Made by a program: the position numbers and the translations under genes
Notes under the pieces: model-generated
Databases searched by the model: none
What the model was told of the DNA's origin: nothing
The model's input: only the letters and a program-made list of their open reading frames with translations
Shown here: piece by piece, positions 19,768-27,788 of the stretch
Layout of the letters: each line of letters opens with the position of its first letter
Position numbering within the stretch: position 1 is the stretch's first letter
Source of the DNA: Aliiroseovarius halocynthiae
Lineage (GTDB): Bacteria > Pseudomonadota > Alphaproteobacteria > Rhodobacterales > Rhodobacteraceae
Reading direction: 5' to 3'
NCBI RefSeq assembly: GCF_007004645.1
Contig: NZ_ML660026.1
Location: forward strand, 54,792 to 118,791
DNA length: 64,000 bases

Positions 19768-21816
19768 TTATTCGAACTCCATGATCACTTCGTCAACGGC
19801 AAGGCTATCGCCTGCGCCTGCATTGACCTTGGAGACAACACCCTTTTTCTCGGCACGCAAGATATTTTCCATCTTCATCGCCTCAATGGTGCAAAGCGCC
19901 TGGCCTTCTTGCACCTCTTGGCCGACTTCTGCGTCAACTTTCACCACCAGACCGGGCATCGGGCACAGCAGCATTTTCGACGTATCCGGCGGCAGTTTTG
20001 CCGGCATCAGGCGGGCAAGTTCGGCCTGACGCGGCGTGCGCACGTTCACCTTCAGATCCGCACCGCGCGAGCGCATGCGGAAGCCCGAACTGATCTTGTC
20101 GACCTTCAGCACCAACGGGGCGCCATCCACATCCAGCGTTGCAAGGCTGTCACCCGGCGTCCAGTCCGAGGAAACGCGCAGCTTTGTGCCGTCTTCGAAC
20201 TTGATGGTCGAGCCTTTCTTGTCGGCCTTAACCTTCACGGCGAATTCCTCGCCCTGAAGGGTCACAACCCAGTTTTTGCCCACTTTGCGTTCGTGGTTAT
20301 CCATGCGGCCCGAGATACGAGTGCGACGGATTTCCGCGACGCGGTACATAGCCGCTGCCGAGGCCGCGATACGTTTCAGGGCGTCTTTACCCAGCTCAAC
20401 GCCGTCGAACCCCTCGGGATACTGTTCTTCGATGAATGCGGTGGTCATCTCGCCTTTAATAAAGATCGGGTGATCCATCACAGCCGACACGAAGGGCAGG
20501 TTGTGACCGATGCCTTCCAGCTCGAACCCATCAAGCGCATTGCGCATGGCTTCGATCGCTTCGTCGCGGGTCGGCGCCCAAGTACACAGCTTGGCGATCA
20601 TCGGGTCGTAATACATCGAAATTTCGCCGCCTTCAAAGACGCCGGTATCGTTGCGAACTGCATAATCCGAGCCTTCGATCGCTTCGTCGGCCCACTTTCC
20701 GTTGGTCTGCATCGGGCCAGCCGCAACTTCTGCCGGAGGGCGATAGCGGGTCAGACGACCAATCGACGGCAGGAAATTGCGGTAAGGATCTTCCGCATAA
20801 ACGCGGTTTTCGATGGACCAGCCATTGATCCCCACATCGTCCTGCGTGATCGACAGCGGCTCGCCATTGGCGACACGGATCATCTGTTCCACAAGGTCGA
20901 CACCGGTGATCAGCTCGGTCACTGGATGTTCCACCTGCAAGCGGGTGTTCATTTCCAGGAAATAGAAATTCTTGTCGCCATCGACGATGAACTCCACCGT
21001 ACCGGCCGAGGTATAGCCCACGGCTTTGGCCAGCGCGACCGACTGTTCGCCCATGGCTTTGCGGGTGGCTTCATCCAGGAAGGGCGACGGGGCTTCTTCC
21101 ACAACTTTCTGGTTCCGACGCTGGATCGAGCATTCGCGTTCGTTCAGGTAGATGCCGTTGCCATGCGCGTCGCACAGAACCTGAATTTCAATGTGACGCG
21201 GCTGGGTGACGAATTTCTCGATGAAGATACGGTCGTCGCCAAAGCTGTTGGCGGCTTCGTTCTTGGACGATTGAAAGCCTTCGCGGGCTTCTTCATCGTT
21301 CCACGCGATCCGCATACCTTTACCGCCGCCACCGGCCGAGGCTTTAATCATGACTGGATAGCCGATTTCGTTCGAGATCTTTACAGCTTCATCCGCGTCC
21401 TCGATCAGGCCCATGTACCCCGGAACAGTCGACACATTGGCGTCCTGTGCGATTTTCTTCGAGGTGATCTTGTCCCCCATCGACACGATCGCACCTTTGG
21501 GCGGTCCGACAAACGCGACGCCAGCATCTTCCAGTGCCTCGGCAAATTTCGAGTTCTCGGACAGGAACCCATAACCGGGGTGCACAGCTTCGGCACCCGA
21601 ATCCTTGATCGCCTGCATCACCTTATCGATGACGATATATGACTGGTTTGCCGGGGGCGGGCCGATATGTACGGCCTCGTCCGCCATTTTCACATGAAGC
21701 GCGTTGCGATCTGCATCCGAATAGATCGCCACCGTTTTGATGCCCATTTTGCGGGCGGTCTTGATCACGCGGCAAGCGATCTCGCCCCGGTTCGCAATCA
21801 GGATCTTGTTGAACAT
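19768..21816 (-). CDS. pccA: Propionyl-CoA carboxylase alpha subunit (biotin carboxylase/carrier)
   Basis: Carboxylates its own biotin with ATP and bicarbonate; PccB passes the carboxyl group to propionyl-CoA. From ATG 21816 (GAAAGGACAGGAC upstream) it has 682 residues. Order: biotin carboxylase N domain (MFNKILIANRGEIACRV), ATP-grasp loop KASAGGGGKGMRI near residue 160, EMNTRLQVEHPVTE near 290, biotin carboxylase C domain, BT linker, and a C-terminal biotinyl domain with EAMKM, the biotin on Lys 648. Unlike many clusters, pccB is not adjacent but 1.5 kb upstream. Confidence 0.97.
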   Translation of the reverse strand: MFNKILIANRGEIACRVIKTARKMGIKTVAIYSDADRNALHVKMADEAVHIGPPPANQSYIVIDKVMQAIKDSGAEAVHPGYGFLSENSKFAEALEDAGVAFVGPPKGAIVSMGDKITSKKIAQDANVSTVPGYMGLIEDADEAVKISNEIGYPVMIKASAGGGGKGMRIAWNDEEAREGFQSSKNEAANSFGDDRIFIEKFVTQPRHIEIQVLCDAHGNGIYLNERECSIQRRNQKVVEEAPSPFLDEATRKAMGEQSVALAKAVGYTSAGTVEFIVDGDKNFYFLEMNTRLQVEHPVTELITGVDLVEQMIRVANGEPLSITQDDVGINGWSIENRVYAEDPYRNFLPSIGRLTRYRPPAEVAAGPMQTNGKWADEAIEGSDYAVRNDTGVFEGGEISMYYDPMIAKLCTWAPTRDEAIEAMRNALDGFELEGIGHNLPFVSAVMDHPIFIKGEMTTAFIEEQYPEGFDGVELGKDALKRIAASAAAMYRVAEIRRTRISGRMDNHERKVGKNWVVTLQGEEFAVKVKADKKGSTIKFEDGTKLRVSSDWTPGDSLATLDVDGAPLVLKVDKISSGFRMRSRGADLKVNVRTPRQAELARLMPAKLPPDTSKMLLCPMPGLVVKVDAEVGQEVQEGQALCTIEAMKMENILRAEKKGVVSKVNAGAGDSLAVDEVIMEFE

Positions 21817-21878
21817 GTCCTGTCCTTTCGGTTCATGTGAGGGCACGACACCGGCCGGTGCCATGCTGATTGACATAG

Positions 21879-21911
21879 AAAAGCCCGCCGGACCGGGTGG
21901 TCGCAGCAGGC
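21879..21911 (-). terminator. Possible terminator after the 68-residue lipoprotein gene
   Basis: On the minus strand GCCTGC (21911-21906) can pair with GCGGGC (21888-21883, one G.T) and is followed by TTTTCT. It would separate the small lipoprotein from pccA. Confidence 0.45.
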
Positions 21912-21959
21912 CGATTCTGTGATGAGGTCCCGCGCAGGGCGGAAGCGAAGAAATTCAGA

Positions 21960-22166
21960 TCAGTTGCAGATGCCGACGCCAACGTCGTCGCACAGCGCAC
22001 CAACGCCCGCACCGATGACCGCTCCGGTAAGAAGGTTGCCACTGGTTGCTTGTGCAACCACTGCACCTGTGGCTGCGCCAACTCCGGCGCGCTGAAGGTC
22101 ATTCCACTGGCATCCCGCCAATACGGCAAGGACGAACGCACCTGTGATGAGCTTTCTGTACTGCAT
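21960..22166 (-). CDS. Tiny glycine-rich lipoprotein
   Basis: Sixty-eight residues from ATG 22166, preceded by GAAAGAGGCAG. Signal and lipobox are FVLAVLAGC; the rest is a glycine-zipper-like chain (GVGAATGAVVAQ, GAVIGAGVGAL) typical of Gly-zipper 2TM-type outer-membrane lipoproteins, with two more Cys near the end. It has its own likely terminator and lies between pccA and the candidate RNA gene. No specific function known. Confidence 0.72.
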   Translation of the reverse strand: MQYRKLITGAFVLAVLAGCQWNDLQRAGVGAATGAVVAQATSGNLLTGAVIGAGVGALCDDVGVGICN

Positions 22167-22290
22167 GTCTGACTGCCTCTTTCTAAGAGTGTTGTTGTTG
22201 CAGTCATTGTGCCCTGAATTCGCGCCCTTCCCAAGGCGTTTTTTCGCGGAGAGCGGTGTCGCGCCAGACGCCAACCCCTATCAATGCGGG

Positions 22291-22329
22291 AAAAAAGGCC
22301 CGGTTCAGATGCAAAAGCACTGAACCGGG
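22291..22329 (-). terminator. Strong Rho-independent terminator ending the candidate RNA
   Basis: Perfect 10-bp stem CCCGGTTCAG (22308-22299 side) and CTGAACCGGG (22320-22329) with an 11-base loop, followed on the minus strand by CCTTTTTT. Confidence 0.85.
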
Positions 22330-22410
22330 TAGAAGAAGGGGAAGGGTAATGGTTTCGACAAACCATTGCAGAGAACGGGGATTTGTCCTCTGCATGTCCA
22401 ACATGTTGGC
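22291..22410 (-). ncRNA. Candidate structured small RNA in the pccB-pccA gap
   Basis: The 337-bp gap 22167-22503 has no credible gene but strong RNA structure. In minus-strand order: palindrome CCAACATGTTGG (22409-22398), stem GCAGAG/CTCTGC (22393-22368), perfect 8-bp stem AATGGTTT-GTCG-AAACCATT (22367-22348), an unpaired C/U-rich linker ACCCTTCCCCTTCTTCT (22347-22331), and a strong terminator. The C/U-rich linker resembles the anti-ribosome-binding loops of bacterial trans-acting RNAs. The 5' end and promoter are not identified; it might be processed from the upstream operon mRNA. No known RNA family is recognised. Confidence 0.5.
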
Positions 22411-22503
22411 ACGAACCCACATAGACGCAAGCCCCTGCCGGACGCGTGCGTCGTCGTTGGGCTGTTTTTTGCCAGTTCGTATCCAATGCGGGCGAAATCA
22501 TGC

Positions 22504-22869
22504 CTATTGTTCCTCAAACGCATCCGGGAACGCAGCACGTGCGCGCGCTTCGTCAATCATCAAAAGGGCTTCGTAGTCTTCAGCATCGAACGGATCCTGC
22601 GCCGGCAGAACTTCGCGTTCAAACAGCCAGGACAATCGCCCAGCATCCAAATTGCCACGCTCGAACGGCTGATCGCCAAAATAGTCCCACAACGCTTTCA
22701 TAAACCCGTTATCTGCCCGGCGATCGGCAGGCTTGCGGTCGGCATAGCGCTCGCGCGCGGCCAGCTTTGTGGCCCCCGTCTTACTGGGGCGACGAATTGT
22801 AAATTGAAAGTCAGTTCCCGGCAGACGCCCGGGGAACCCTTTATGTTTCAGCATATACGGAAGTGCCAT
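22504..22869 (-). CDS. Conserved hypothetical protein, 121 residues
   Basis: Starts at ATG 22869, which shares one base with the stop of the preceding DUF6497 gene (TGATG). It is soluble and charged: a basic N-terminal half (RRPSKTGATKLAARERYADRK) and an acidic C-terminal half (DPFDAEDYEALLMIDEARARAAF). No signal peptide or known domain is seen. Coupling to the DUF6497 gene and to pccB upstream implies co-expression with propionate metabolism. Confidence 0.65.
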   Translation of the reverse strand: MALPYMLKHKGFPGRLPGTDFQFTIRRPSKTGATKLAARERYADRKPADRRADNGFMKALWDYFGDQPFERGNLDAGRLSWLFEREVLPAQDPFDAEDYEALLMIDEARARAAFPDAFEEQ

Positions 22870-23342
22870 CAGAACCCATCCCAAACACACACCCCATTTT
22901 CGGGGCGGAAGGCTTCGAAAAACTGGGTCGCGTCCATGTCCGAGACGCCGAACTCGACCCAACGATCTGCCAGAACGATCACGATCTGCTCTGGCTCGGT
23001 TTCTGTGATCTTGGACAGGTGCGGCAGCACATAGTCCTGACAGATCACGGCCATATCCTCTTCCGCTTGCGAGAACGCGATGCGTCCCGTGTCGCGCGCG
23101 ATTTCGGGGGCCAGAAATCGAACATGTATCGCCGATCCCCCCCGGTTGCCATCCTGATGATTGATTTCAAGCAGGGTGACAGGCTGACCCGAGGGCACAT
23201 CCAGTGACATGCCTTCGGCCCAATCATCTTCGGATGCTGTCAACATCGTGGGCGCAGCAAGAGATAGGGCCAGGGTGACAGCAGCACGTGCTGCCACCCC
23301 GGTCAGGCCAAAAAGGCCCAGATATCCCGCCGTGCGACCCAT
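22869..23342 (-). CDS. DUF6497-like exported protein
   Basis: 157 residues from ATG 23342; a GTG at 23348, overlapping the pccB stop, is the alternative. The N-terminus is hydrophobic (VTLALSLAAPTMLTA), consistent with a signal peptide. The mature part has LDVPSGQPVTLLEINHQDG, MAVICQDYVLPHL and IVIVLADRWVEFGVSD, the layout of Rhodobacterales DUF6497 proteins, with Cys in the CQDY and GVCVWDGF segments. Function unknown. Immediately downstream of pccB and coupled to the next gene. Confidence 0.68.
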   Translation of the reverse strand: MGRTAGYLGLFGLTGVAARAAVTLALSLAAPTMLTASEDDWAEGMSLDVPSGQPVTLLEINHQDGNRGGSAIHVRFLAPEIARDTGRIAFSQAEEDMAVICQDYVLPHLSKITETEPEQIVIVLADRWVEFGVSDMDATQFFEAFRPENGVCVWDGF

Positions 23343-23344
23343 GA

Positions 23345-24877
23345 TCACAGCGGAATATTGTCGTGCTTCTTCCAGGGGTTCTGAAGCTTTTTGCCACGCA
23401 GCGATGCAAAGGCACGGCTGATCCGGCGACGCGAGGACCGCGGCTGGATGACCTCGTCAATGAAGCCACGCTCGGCGGCCACAAACGGGTTGGCAAAACG
23501 ATCTTCATAGTCCTGCGTGCGCTGCGCGATCTTCTCGGCATCGTCCAGTTCCGAACGATAAAGGATCTCGGTCGCACCCTTGGCACCCATCACCGCGATT
23601 TCCGCGGTCGGCCAAGCATAGTTGAAGTCTCCGCGCAGGTGCTTGGACGCCATAACGTCATAGGCACCACCATAGGCTTTACGCGTGATCAGCGTGACCT
23701 TGGGTACAGTGGCTTCGCCATAAGCAAACAGCAGCTTCGCGCCGTGTTTGATCACACCGCCATATTCCTGGCTGGTGCCCGGCAGGAAGCCCGGCACGTC
23801 GACCAAAGTCAGGATCGGAATTTCAAACGCATCACAGAAGCGGACAAAGCGGGCTGCTTTGCGCGAGCTGTCGATGTCCAAGCACCCTGCCAGAACCATC
23901 GGCTGGTTGGCCACAACGCCTACGGTCTGCCCTTCCAGGCGGATGTAGCCGGTGATGATGTTCTTGGCATAGTCTTCCTGGATCTCGAAGAAATCGCCCT
24001 CGTCACCCAGCTTGGTGATCAGCTCTTTCATGTCATAGGGCGAGTTCGGGTTGTCCGGGATCAGCGTGTCCAGACTGTCATCCACGCGGGCCGGATCGTC
24101 AAAGAACGGGCGGACCGGTGGTTTTTCACGATTGTTCAAAGGAAGGAAGTCGACCAAACGACGTACTTCCGACAGGGCCTCGACGTCATTTTCGAATGCA
24201 CCGTCAGCGACCGAGGATTTCTTGGTATGAGTCGAGGCGCCGCCAAGCTCCTCGGCTGTCACCACTTCGTTGGTCACGGTTTTCACTACGTCAGGCCCCG
24301 TCACGAACATGTACGAGCTGTCTTTCACCATGAAGATGAAGTCGGTCATGGCGGGTGAATACACCGCACCACCAGCGCACGGCCCCATGATCACCGAAAT
24401 CTGCGGCACCACACCCGAGGCCATGATGTTGCGCTGGAACACCTCGGCGTAACCGGCAAGCGATGCCACGCCTTCCTGAATACGCGCACCACCCGAATCG
24501 TTGATCCCAATCACAGGCGCACCGTTCTGCATCGCCATATCCATGATCTTGCAGATCTTTTCAGCGTGCGTTTCCGACAGCGAACCACCAAAAACGGTGA
24601 AGTCCTGCGAAAACACATAGACCAGTCGGCCGTTAATCGTACCCCAGCCGGTGATCACACCGTCGCCAGCAGGCCTGTCGGCCTCCATGCCAAACTCGGT
24701 GCAGCGATGGGCTTTGAACATATCGAACTCTTCAAACGAGTCCTCGTCCAACAGCAGCTCGACACGCTCGCGGGCGGTCAGCTTGCCTTTCTTGTGCTGG
24801 CTATCAATCCGTCGCTGACCGCCCCCAAGGCGGGCTTTCTCGCGGCGGCTTTCAAGTTCTTGGAGGATATCTTTCAT
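23345..24877 (-). CDS. pccB: Propionyl-CoA carboxylase beta subunit (carboxyltransferase)
   Basis: From ATG 24877, preceded by AAGGAGTG, the protein has 510 residues, the standard PccB length. It transfers the carboxyl group from biotin on PccA to propionyl-CoA. The N-terminal half has [19 protein letters not shown] and [18 protein letters not shown]; the C-terminal half has [20 protein letters not shown], the CoA- and biotin-binding oxyanion regions. Upstream lie TTTGCAAA-like sites for PccR. A longer in-frame extension toward 25054 runs through those sites and is rejected. Confidence 0.97.
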   Translation of the reverse strand: MKDILQELESRREKARLGGGQRRIDSQHKKGKLTARERVELLLDEDSFEEFDMFKAHRCTEFGMEADRPAGDGVITGWGTINGRLVYVFSQDFTVFGGSLSETHAEKICKIMDMAMQNGAPVIGINDSGGARIQEGVASLAGYAEVFQRNIMASGVVPQISVIMGPCAGGAVYSPAMTDFIFMVKDSSYMFVTGPDVVKTVTNEVVTAEELGGASTHTKKSSVADGAFENDVEALSEVRRLVDFLPLNNREKPPVRPFFDDPARVDDSLDTLIPDNPNSPYDMKELITKLGDEGDFFEIQEDYAKNIITGYIRLEGQTVGVVANQPMVLAGCLDIDSSRKAARFVRFCDAFEIPILTLVDVPGFLPGTSQEYGGVIKHGAKLLFAYGEATVPKVTLITRKAYGGAYDVMASKHLRGDFNYAWPTAEIAVMGAKGATEILYRSELDDAEKIAQRTQDYEDRFANPFVAAERGFIDEVIQPRSSRRRISRAFASLRGKKLQNPWKKHDNIPL

Positions 24878-24947
24878 GTGGCGGCACTCCTTGATTTCGC
24901 TGCAAACTAGCCTGTGCGCCCCGTTGCGTGAAGCAAAAAGGGGCGAA

Positions 24948-24995
24948 TTTGCAAATATGATGCAGAAGAAGGTGTGCAAATTGGAAATCTGCAAA
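24948..24995. promoter_or_regulatory. Likely PccR operator region before pccB
   Basis: A perfect TTTGCAAA (24948-24955) and two degenerate copies, TGTGCAAA (24973-24980) and TCTGCAAA (24988-24995), lie in the pccB/MFS divergent gap. PccR of Rhodobacter sphaeroides is known to bind TTTGCAAA repeats at pccB; that these sites are used here is inference. Confidence 0.7.
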
Positions 24996-25065
24996 CTTTC
25001 ACCCAATCCGGCCCAGCGATACGAAACGACTGGACAGCCCAAGGCACTGCGCATAGCTCTGTATC

Positions 25066-26298
25066 ATGCAACTTAAAGACGCCAGTCCAGCGCAAAACAC
25101 ACGTTTTCTGGATCCCAGCACACCGCCAACTCTTTTCACCCTGACCTTCGTGGCAGCGATGGCTGCGGTGTCGATGAATGTTTTCCTGCCATCCCTGCCC
25201 GGTATGGCGCGGTATTTTCAGGCTGATTACCACCTGATCCAGCTGTCTGTTGCGCTCTATCTGTTTGTAAACGGCGCCTTGCAGCTTGTGGTCGGACCAC
25301 TGTCAGACCGATATGGGCGGCGCCCCATTATCCTGTCCGGCTTTGCGATCTATATTATCGCAACATTCGGCTGCATCGTCGCGCCGGATGTCTACAGCTT
25401 TCTGGCATTTCGTATGATGCAGGCCACCGTAGCGGTTGGCATGGTGCTGTCCCGCGCTGCCATACGCGACATGGTTCCAGGTGATCAGGCGGCATCCATG
25501 ATCGGATACGTCACGATGGGCATGTCCGTGGTGCCCATGCTTGCCCCCGGTTTGGGAGGTTTGCTTGATCAACATTATGGCTGGAAGGCCAGCTTCTGGC
25601 TGCAAAGCCTGACGGGGCTTATGGCGCTGGCGCTGCTGTGGCGCGATATGGGGGAAACCGCCCAGCGCCAGTTTGATGGCTTCGCAGCCCAGTTTCGCGC
25701 CTACCCCTCGCTACTGATGTCCCCCAGATATTGGGGCTATTGCCTGACCGCGACCCTGACCTCGGGCGCGTTCTTTGCCTATTTGGGCGGCGCACCCTAT
25801 GTGGGCAGTGAAATTTATGGGATGGAGCCTTCACGCCTTGGATACTTCTTCGGCGCGCCTGCCGCTGGATATTTTGCCGGAAACTTTCTGTCCGGCCGCT
25901 TCGCCGTTCGCGTGGGCATGATCCGCATGATTTTTGCCGGCGCGATCATCACCGCGTTTGGCATGATCACTGCGATGGTGATCTTCGCCCTAGGCGGTGG
26001 ATCCGAGTATATTTTCTTCGGCGCCATGATCCTTGTCGGGCTGGGCAATGGCGTCACACTGCCATCGGCAAATGCCGGGATCATGAGCGTCCGCCCGGAA
26101 TTGGCGGGCAGCGCCATTGGCCTGAGCGGTACATTGATGATGATCGGAGGCGCAGGCGTTTCCGCCTTTGCAGGGTTCGCACTGGGCGATGGGATGTCGC
26201 CAATGCCTCTGCTGTGGGTGATGCTCACCTCGGCCCTGCTGGCCGTTATCGTGATGCTGGGCGTCATTCGGCGCGAGCGGCGGCTTGGCGTGTCCTGA
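25066..26298 (+). CDS. Bcr/CflA-type MFS drug-resistance exporter
   Basis: 410 residues with 12 membrane helices. The first helix ends VSMNVFLPSLPGMARYF and the loop 2-3 motif GPLSDRYGRRPIILSG is the MFS motif A; MLAPGLGGLLDQHYGWKASFW is the Bcr/CflA family segment. It would export a small hydrophobic compound by proton antiport; the substrate is unknown. Divergent from pccB and sharing its operator region, so PccR may also control it. ATG 25066 has no obvious ribosome site. Confidence 0.88.
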   Translation: MQLKDASPAQNTRFLDPSTPPTLFTLTFVAAMAAVSMNVFLPSLPGMARYFQADYHLIQLSVALYLFVNGALQLVVGPLSDRYGRRPIILSGFAIYIIATFGCIVAPDVYSFLAFRMMQATVAVGMVLSRAAIRDMVPGDQAASMIGYVTMGMSVVPMLAPGLGGLLDQHYGWKASFWLQSLTGLMALALLWRDMGETAQRQFDGFAAQFRAYPSLLMSPRYWGYCLTATLTSGAFFAYLGGAPYVGSEIYGMEPSRLGYFFGAPAAGYFAGNFLSGRFAVRVGMIRMIFAGAIITAFGMITAMVIFALGGGSEYIFFGAMILVGLGNGVTLPSANAGIMSVRPELAGSAIGLSGTLMMIGGAGVSAFAGFALGDGMSPMPLLWVMLTSALLAVIVMLGVIRRERRLGVS

Positions 26299-26327
26299 CG
26301 ACAGCGGAATATCTTTGACCCGCATAG

Positions 26328-26366
26328 TTTGCAAATGATACGCCGGAAGATGACGAAATTTGCAAA
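26328..26366. promoter_or_regulatory. Likely PccR autoregulatory operators
   Basis: Two perfect TTTGCAAA palindromes at 26328-26335 and 26359-26366, with centres 31 bp (about three helical turns) apart, end 21 bp before the pccR start. They match the site motif of PccR. Confidence 0.72.
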
Positions 26367-26387
26367 GCGAGTGGGTTAAGCAACGCC

Positions 26388-27788
26388 ATGGCCACGCAGA
26401 AACTCTATGCCGGTGTAAAACTGCGGGAGATCCGGTCCCGTTTAAACCTAACCCAGAAAGCCTTTGCCGAAAAGCTGGGCGTCAGCCTGCCCTATCTGAA
26501 CCAGATGGAAAATAATAACCGCCCGGTGTCGACCGGTGTGGTGCTGGCCTTGGCACAAGAATTTGGCTTTGACGTCGCAGAACTGTCCACGGGCGACGCG
26601 GAACGGTTGGTGACAGATATGCGCGAGGCATTCGCCGACCCTGTATTTTCCGACATTCCCCCTTTGGCCGATTTACGGCTGGCGGCGTCGAATGCCCCTG
26701 CCCTTGCCCATGCGTTGTTAGAGCTGCATCGCGCTTACAGGCTTGGCCATGAACGCCTTGCATCCATGGATCAGAACATCGGTGTTGATGACACTCCGAA
26801 CCAAGCAAGCCCGTGGGAGGAGGTCCGCGATTTCTTTCACTATTGCGACAACTACATCGATGCCGTGGATCGCGCCGCCGAGCATTTCGCAACAACCGGG
26901 ACCGCACGCGGGTTAACCCAAGCCGCGATGGCAGAAGCTGTGTTGAAAGAGCGCGGAATCACATTGGTCCGCAAAGATGTGGACAAAGTGCGCAGCTATG
27001 ATGTCGAACGCCGAGAGCTGACCCTTTCCACACGCCCGCCCCGCGCCACACAAGAGTTCCAACTGCTGATGCAGGTGGCGCTTCTGACGCAGGACGCGCT
27101 GCTGGAAGCCACTTTGGACTTCGCGCGTTTTCAAACAGACGAGGCACGCGCCATCGCCAAGCTGGGGCTCGCCAACTACTTCGCGGGCGCCGCGCTTTTG
27201 CCGTATGAGCAGTTTCTTGCCGCCGCTCACGAAACCCGCCACGACCTTGAACGGCTGGCAGATCGCTTTGGTGCATCAATCGAGCAAATCGCGCATCGCC
27301 TCTCGACCCTGCAGCGTCCCGGATCAAAAGGTATTCCCTTCTTTTTCGTACGCGTAGATCAGGCGGGCACGATCACCAAGCGTCACTCTGCCACGCGGTT
27401 GCAATTCGCCCGCTTCGGCGGTGCGTGTCCCTTGTGGAATGTCCACCAAGCCTTTGAAACTCCAGGGCGTTTCTTACGCCAGCTGGCTCAGACGCCAGAT
27501 GGTGTGCGATACTTCTGCTTGGCCCGGAACGTCACCAAATCCGGAGGGAGCTTCGATGCCCCTGTCCGCCGCTATGCCATCGGGTTGGGATGCGAGGTGA
27601 AACACGCCGATGCTTTGGTCTATGCCGACGATTTCGACACGTCGAATGATGCCGCATTTGAGCCTATCGGTATCTCGTGTCGGATCTGCGAACGGCAGCT
27701 ATGTCACCAACGATCGGTTCCTCCCCTTGAACGCAGACTACAAGTCGACCCATATTCGCGCGGAACCCTTCCGTACGAGATCACATGA
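26388..27788 (+). CDS. pccR: PccR-type short-chain fatty acyl-CoA regulator (XRE family)
   Basis: 466 residues. An XRE helix-turn-helix at residues ~8-65 (LREIRSRLNLTQKAFAEKLG, SLPYLNQMENNNRP) is followed by an IrrE-like middle domain (KLGLANYFAGAALLPYEQF) without the HExxH protease motif, and a C-terminal DUF2083 region with a cysteine cluster (SCRICERQLC near residues 429-438). This is the architecture of the propionyl-CoA-responsive ScfR/PccR family. It lies beside pccB with TTTGCAAA sites at both promoters. It overlaps the next gene by 4 bp. Confidence 0.92.
   Translation: MATQKLYAGVKLREIRSRLNLTQKAFAEKLGVSLPYLNQMENNNRPVSTGVVLALAQEFGFDVAELSTGDAERLVTDMREAFADPVFSDIPPLADLRLAASNAPALAHALLELHRAYRLGHERLASMDQNIGVDDTPNQASPWEEVRDFFHYCDNYIDAVDRAAEHFATTGTARGLTQAAMAEAVLKERGITLVRKDVDKVRSYDVERRELTLSTRPPRATQEFQLLMQVALLTQDALLEATLDFARFQTDEARAIAKLGLANYFAGAALLPYEQFLAAAHETRHDLERLADRFGASIEQIAHRLSTLQRPGSKGIPFFFVRVDQAGTITKRHSATRLQFARFGGACPLWNVHQAFETPGRFLRQLAQTPDGVRYFCLARNVTKSGGSFDAPVRRYAIGLGCEVKHADALVYADDFDTSNDAAFEPIGISCRICERQLCHQRSVPPLERRLQVDPYSRGTLPYEIT

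Noticed and set aside
19738..21642. Open frame of 634 codons on the plus strand opposite pccA
   Set aside because: It mirrors pccA codon positions, is rich in His/Arg/Gln/Phe as expected from antisense of high-GC coding DNA, and shows no domain or ribosome site.
22305..22556. 83-codon minus-strand frame in the candidate RNA region
   Set aside because: Composition is erratic and it runs through the hairpins and into the terminator; RNA structure explains the region better.
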